Positions 61,557 to 64,000 of a stretch of DNA of 64,000 nt are shown here, piece after piece. The notes below the pieces were generated by a model. It ran no database searches. It was not told the origin of the DNA and worked only from the letters and a program-made list of their open reading frames with translations. The stretch comes from Phaeotremella fagi. Taxonomy: Eukaryota; Basidiomycota; Tremellomycetes; Tremellales; Phaeotremellaceae. The position numbers and the translations under genes were made by a program. Where the stretch lies: positions 977,634 through 1,041,633 of the forward strand of contig BCHU01000001.1 of assembly GCA_001599715.1 (NCBI GenBank), given 5' to 3'. Positions within the stretch are counted from its first letter, which is position 1, and the number at the start of each line of letters is the position of its first letter.

Positions 61557-61746
61557 TGTAGATGATTGTTTTGGGATGGAAAACTCTTTCGAGTCAATGG
61601 GAGGGAAAATCGAATATTTGGCTCGCTTAAATGGGGCACCAATTACGTTATGGTAGATCTGGAAGATCTGTGTCGAGCATGCTATGCTGTACGATGAAGG
61701 ACAGAAGATACATAGGGATATATCTTTGTCTGGTACATGATCTCAT

Positions 61747-63015
61747 TCACGAATTGGAACCAATGAAATCCACCAACTCCTTCAAAACCTCGTCAGGTTG
61801 ATCAGCCTGCACCCAATGTCCAGCATTCTCTACAGTCACCAGTTTAAGCTTTGGAAAGAAAGACCTGGCCGCAGGAAGATTATCTTCTCTCACATATTCA
61901 CTATCCTTCCCTCTAACAAATAACACAGGTCCGTTCCAAGAAGGAGAATCAGTCTCATGTGGTCTGAAAGGGAATTCTCCTAACGTCGATAAAGATTTCT
62001 TTAGGGTTTGCGTTGCACATCTGAATCCTATATGATCTGATTTGGTCGAATGCGGGTCAGAGATTAGGATAGTATTCGTAAATAGAAATTGTCTTATTGA
62101 TTTATCCTACAGAAACAGCTTTGTTAGAATGGAATAATTGAACGTCAGTTTAGAGTCAAACTTACCTTTTCGTATTTCTCCATCATCATATCGGCTTCTT
62201 CCCTTGTACGAATTTTGGCTTTCTCTATCTCAATCATACCTCGGGCGTAACCACCATATCTGTAAAGAGGTGTATAAGTAGTGGACCAAGGTGAGAAATG
62301 TGTCCTCGAAAGTTCAATCACTCACTGTGCTTCTATCGGTTCTGTGGTCGGAGCCATATCTATCGATATTAAAGTCCGTAAAGGCATGTTCATCTTTGGA
62401 TTCAGAGCCAAAGCCATCGCCATTTTAGCTCCCCTATAACTTGTGAATCCTGAATTTTAATCTCTTGAGAGTGGCCTACATGCTATGTCCAATTAAATGT
62501 ACTCCACTTGATATCCCTTCTTGCGTAAAGAAATTCGAGACGTCTTTAGTCATTGCTTCCGTAGTGTGAGGTTCAGAATGAGGTGATCGACCATGATTTC
62601 GCATATCCAAGTAGATACACTCAATTTCAATATATGAAAGTACATTTCATTTTGCGTGGTTAGGATAACTTACAAGGGTGATGACTCGAATCCCAAGGGT
62701 TTTCGATAAATTTGTAGCCAAACGTCGCCAATTACCTTTCGAACCACTGGATAAATCAGTTTTGTTTTGTTAGGATACACGATCTCGTACTAACTATAGA
62801 CCATGACAAATGACAACGCATTCCGTGGGACGACGTGATACCTCTGGATCAAAAATCGTGCGGGATAACTTGACTGGGGTCAGTGTGGAGCTCTGTCGGA
62901 AGAATGACAAGCACGGTGCTGAAGTACCACGAGCTGTATATGCAGATCCATTGAATATGATTGGGGGGCTAGATGAACAGAAGACGGTTTGTCGTGGAAA
63001 CCAACGACTGAGCAT
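61747..63015 (-). CDS. EAT1/Imo32/ABHD11-like alpha/beta hydrolase, probably mitochondrial
   Basis: The first ~45 residues (MLSRWFPRQTVFCSSSPPII, followed by more Ser/Arg-rich sequence) form a plausible mitochondrial targeting peptide. The hydrolase fold follows: CVVICHGLSGSKGNWRRLA, DMRNHGRSPHSEPHTTEAM, the nucleophile elbow GHSMGAKMAMALALNP (Ser in GHSMG, split by an intron), LISIDMAP, an acid in VRGKDSEYV and the catalytic His in NAGHWVQAD. The order and the RNHGRS and SIDMAP motifs match yeast Eat1/Imo32 and human ABHD11. Relatives act as ethanol acetyltransferases or thioesterase-like mitochondrial hydrolases; which applies is unknown. About 320 residues from six or so exons. Only 190 bp separate its stop from the MFS start, in tandem, and 199 bp separate its start from PGS1. 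Confidence 0.82.
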
Positions 63016-63214
63016 CCTCTTTCCGGTTCATTTAATGACTTGGACAACAGTAGTCTATTCACCTTCTAACACCTTACGGGAAAAGGAATGATTTTGGTTT
63101 CGTCTGAATAATTAGAAGAATGTCAGACTCTTACGTAAGCAAACTAGTTCTTCGATACTGTATTGTAAACAATTCTTTTGAACGTTTTCCTATTGTCCTA
63201 ATCAATCAATCCCA
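63016..63214. promoter_or_regulatory. Divergent promoter of two mitochondrial genes
   Basis: 199 bp between the EAT1-like start (63015, minus) and the PGS1 start (63215, plus). Both products are predicted mitochondrial. The spacer contains AATCAATCAATCCC just before PGS1. The open frame at 62810-63091 on the plus strand is antisense to the hydrolase exon and not a gene. Confidence 0.5.
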
Positions 63215-64000
63215 ATGAGCTTTATTCATCCAGTAATAAGGAATGGAAAGAACGCAATAGCAAGCTCATCAAAACACTACCCTTTGACAATACAATTGAT
63301 ATCGGGAAGAGTAACCTCAAAACGACCATGGAGTCCACTTCTTCAAGCACGATACACTTCCACCTCATCTGACGCCGGATCATCATCTGGGAAATCTATA
63401 CATCAGCCCCATGAGTCTTTGAAATCGCTCTATGAAAAGTTGTCGACTATCCAACCATGTTTCGCTACCCGTGGGAACGAAATTACATTGTTGAGTTCAC
63501 CGCAAGAATTTTATTCCAGTTTGATCTCTATGATTAAGAGAGCTAAGCGAAGGATAATCATCAGTAGTTTATACATAGGTGTCGAAGAGACAGAGTTGGT
63601 AAGCTATCAATGACTCGAAAAGATCTCATCATAAACTTATAATCATTCAGATAGAAAATCTTCGTCAAGCACTACAATCGAATCCCAACCTAAGAGTAAA
63701 TATCACGTTGGATTATCATCGATCGACCAGATTCACACCGACGAAATCACATGCACCTTCAACAGCTCATCTTCTTCTACCTCTTATTCAACAGTTTCCG
63801 GATAGATGTGAAGTCTGGTTTTTTCGTTCACCTAAATTGAGAGGGGTTATGGAAAGGATAGTTCCTGAACGATTCGATGAGGGGTGGGGCACTTGGCATG
63901 GGAAATGGTATGGTGTCGATGACGAGGTTATTATCTCTGGGTTAGTTGTTTTTGATATTCCAAGACTTCATCAGCTAACATTATCTCCTGCTTAGAGCTA
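63215..64000 (+). CDS. PGS1: Phosphatidylglycerophosphate synthase (3' end outside window)
   Basis: Makes phosphatidylglycerophosphate from CDP-diacylglycerol and glycerol-3-phosphate, the committed step to cardiolipin, in mitochondria. The first ~60 residues are Ser/Arg/Lys-rich with few acids, a typical targeting peptide. The conserved start of the catalytic part is IQPCFATRGNEITLLSSPQE, then FYSSLISMIKRAKRRIIISS and LYIGVEETELIENLRQAL. An intron at 63598-63651 joins these. Next come VNITLDYHRSTRFTP, CEVWFFRSPKLRG and the first phospholipase-D-type HxK motif, with H and K in WHGKWYGVDDEVIISG. A final intron (donor 63938, acceptor about 63995) leads into A-N at the window edge, as in the family's SGANLS. 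The second PLD half lies beyond position 64000. Confidence 0.92.

Overview
The window looks like chromosomal DNA from a basidiomycete yeast of the Tremellomycetes, a Cryptococcus or Kwoniella relative. Every long gene is cut by many short introns, mostly about 45-65 nt, with GTAAGT, GTGAGT or GTATGT donors and CTNA-type branch regions close to the acceptor. The DNA is moderately AT-rich. The gene set is eukaryotic housekeeping and signalling, and it includes a DUF6534-type membrane protein, a family I associate with basidiomycetes. I see no transposon, viral remnant, rRNA, convincing tRNA or CRISPR array. The genus is inference.

Layout. 1-9.9 kb: the 5' part of a Golgi-type coiled-coil gene (minus, runs off the left edge), VPS20 of ESCRT-III, a probable ORC6-like gene, an OCA-family pseudophosphatase and the tRNA ligase TRL1. 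10.5-25.8 kb: the HECT ubiquitin ligase UFD4, a MED25-like Mediator subunit with a glutamine-rich tail, and VAC14. The last two are divergent, with about 96 bp between start codons. 26.2-36.6 kb: a C2H2 plus fungal_trans transcription factor, an aldo-keto reductase, and a leucine-rich-repeat RhoGEF. 36.6-39.7 kb: a long gene-poor divergent spacer. 39.7-49.9 kb: quinolinate phosphoribosyltransferase, two small minus-strand ORFs, an eIF5-mimic (BZW) protein, an FAD-linked oxidase with a large low-complexity insertion, and a DUF6534 membrane protein. 50-53.2 kb: a second long spacer that looks like a spliced 5' leader or non-coding transcript upstream of the G-protein beta gene. 53.2-64 kb: GPB1, a BBC1-like SH3 protein of the actin patch, an MFS monocarboxylate transporter, an EAT1/ABHD11-like hydrolase, and PGS1 (runs off the right edge).

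How the genes relate. This is not a gene cluster with one pathway. Shared themes are endomembrane traffic (golgin, VPS20, VAC14), RNA and protein quality control (TRL1, UFD4), polarity and signalling (RhoGEF, BBC1, GPB1) and mitochondrial functions (the EAT1-like gene and PGS1, which share a short divergent promoter).

I found no clearly new multi-gene system. The most unusual points are the MED25 homologue carrying both its VWA and ACID-like regions, the OCA protein that lost both catalytic residues of its CX5R signature, the four very small 5' exons of VAC14, a GC-AG intron in the RhoGEF, a roughly 95-residue insertion in the TRL1 ligase domain, and several intergenic palindromes and repeated motifs. 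Gene models were spliced by hand from frame continuity, so exon edges are approximate wherever this is stated.
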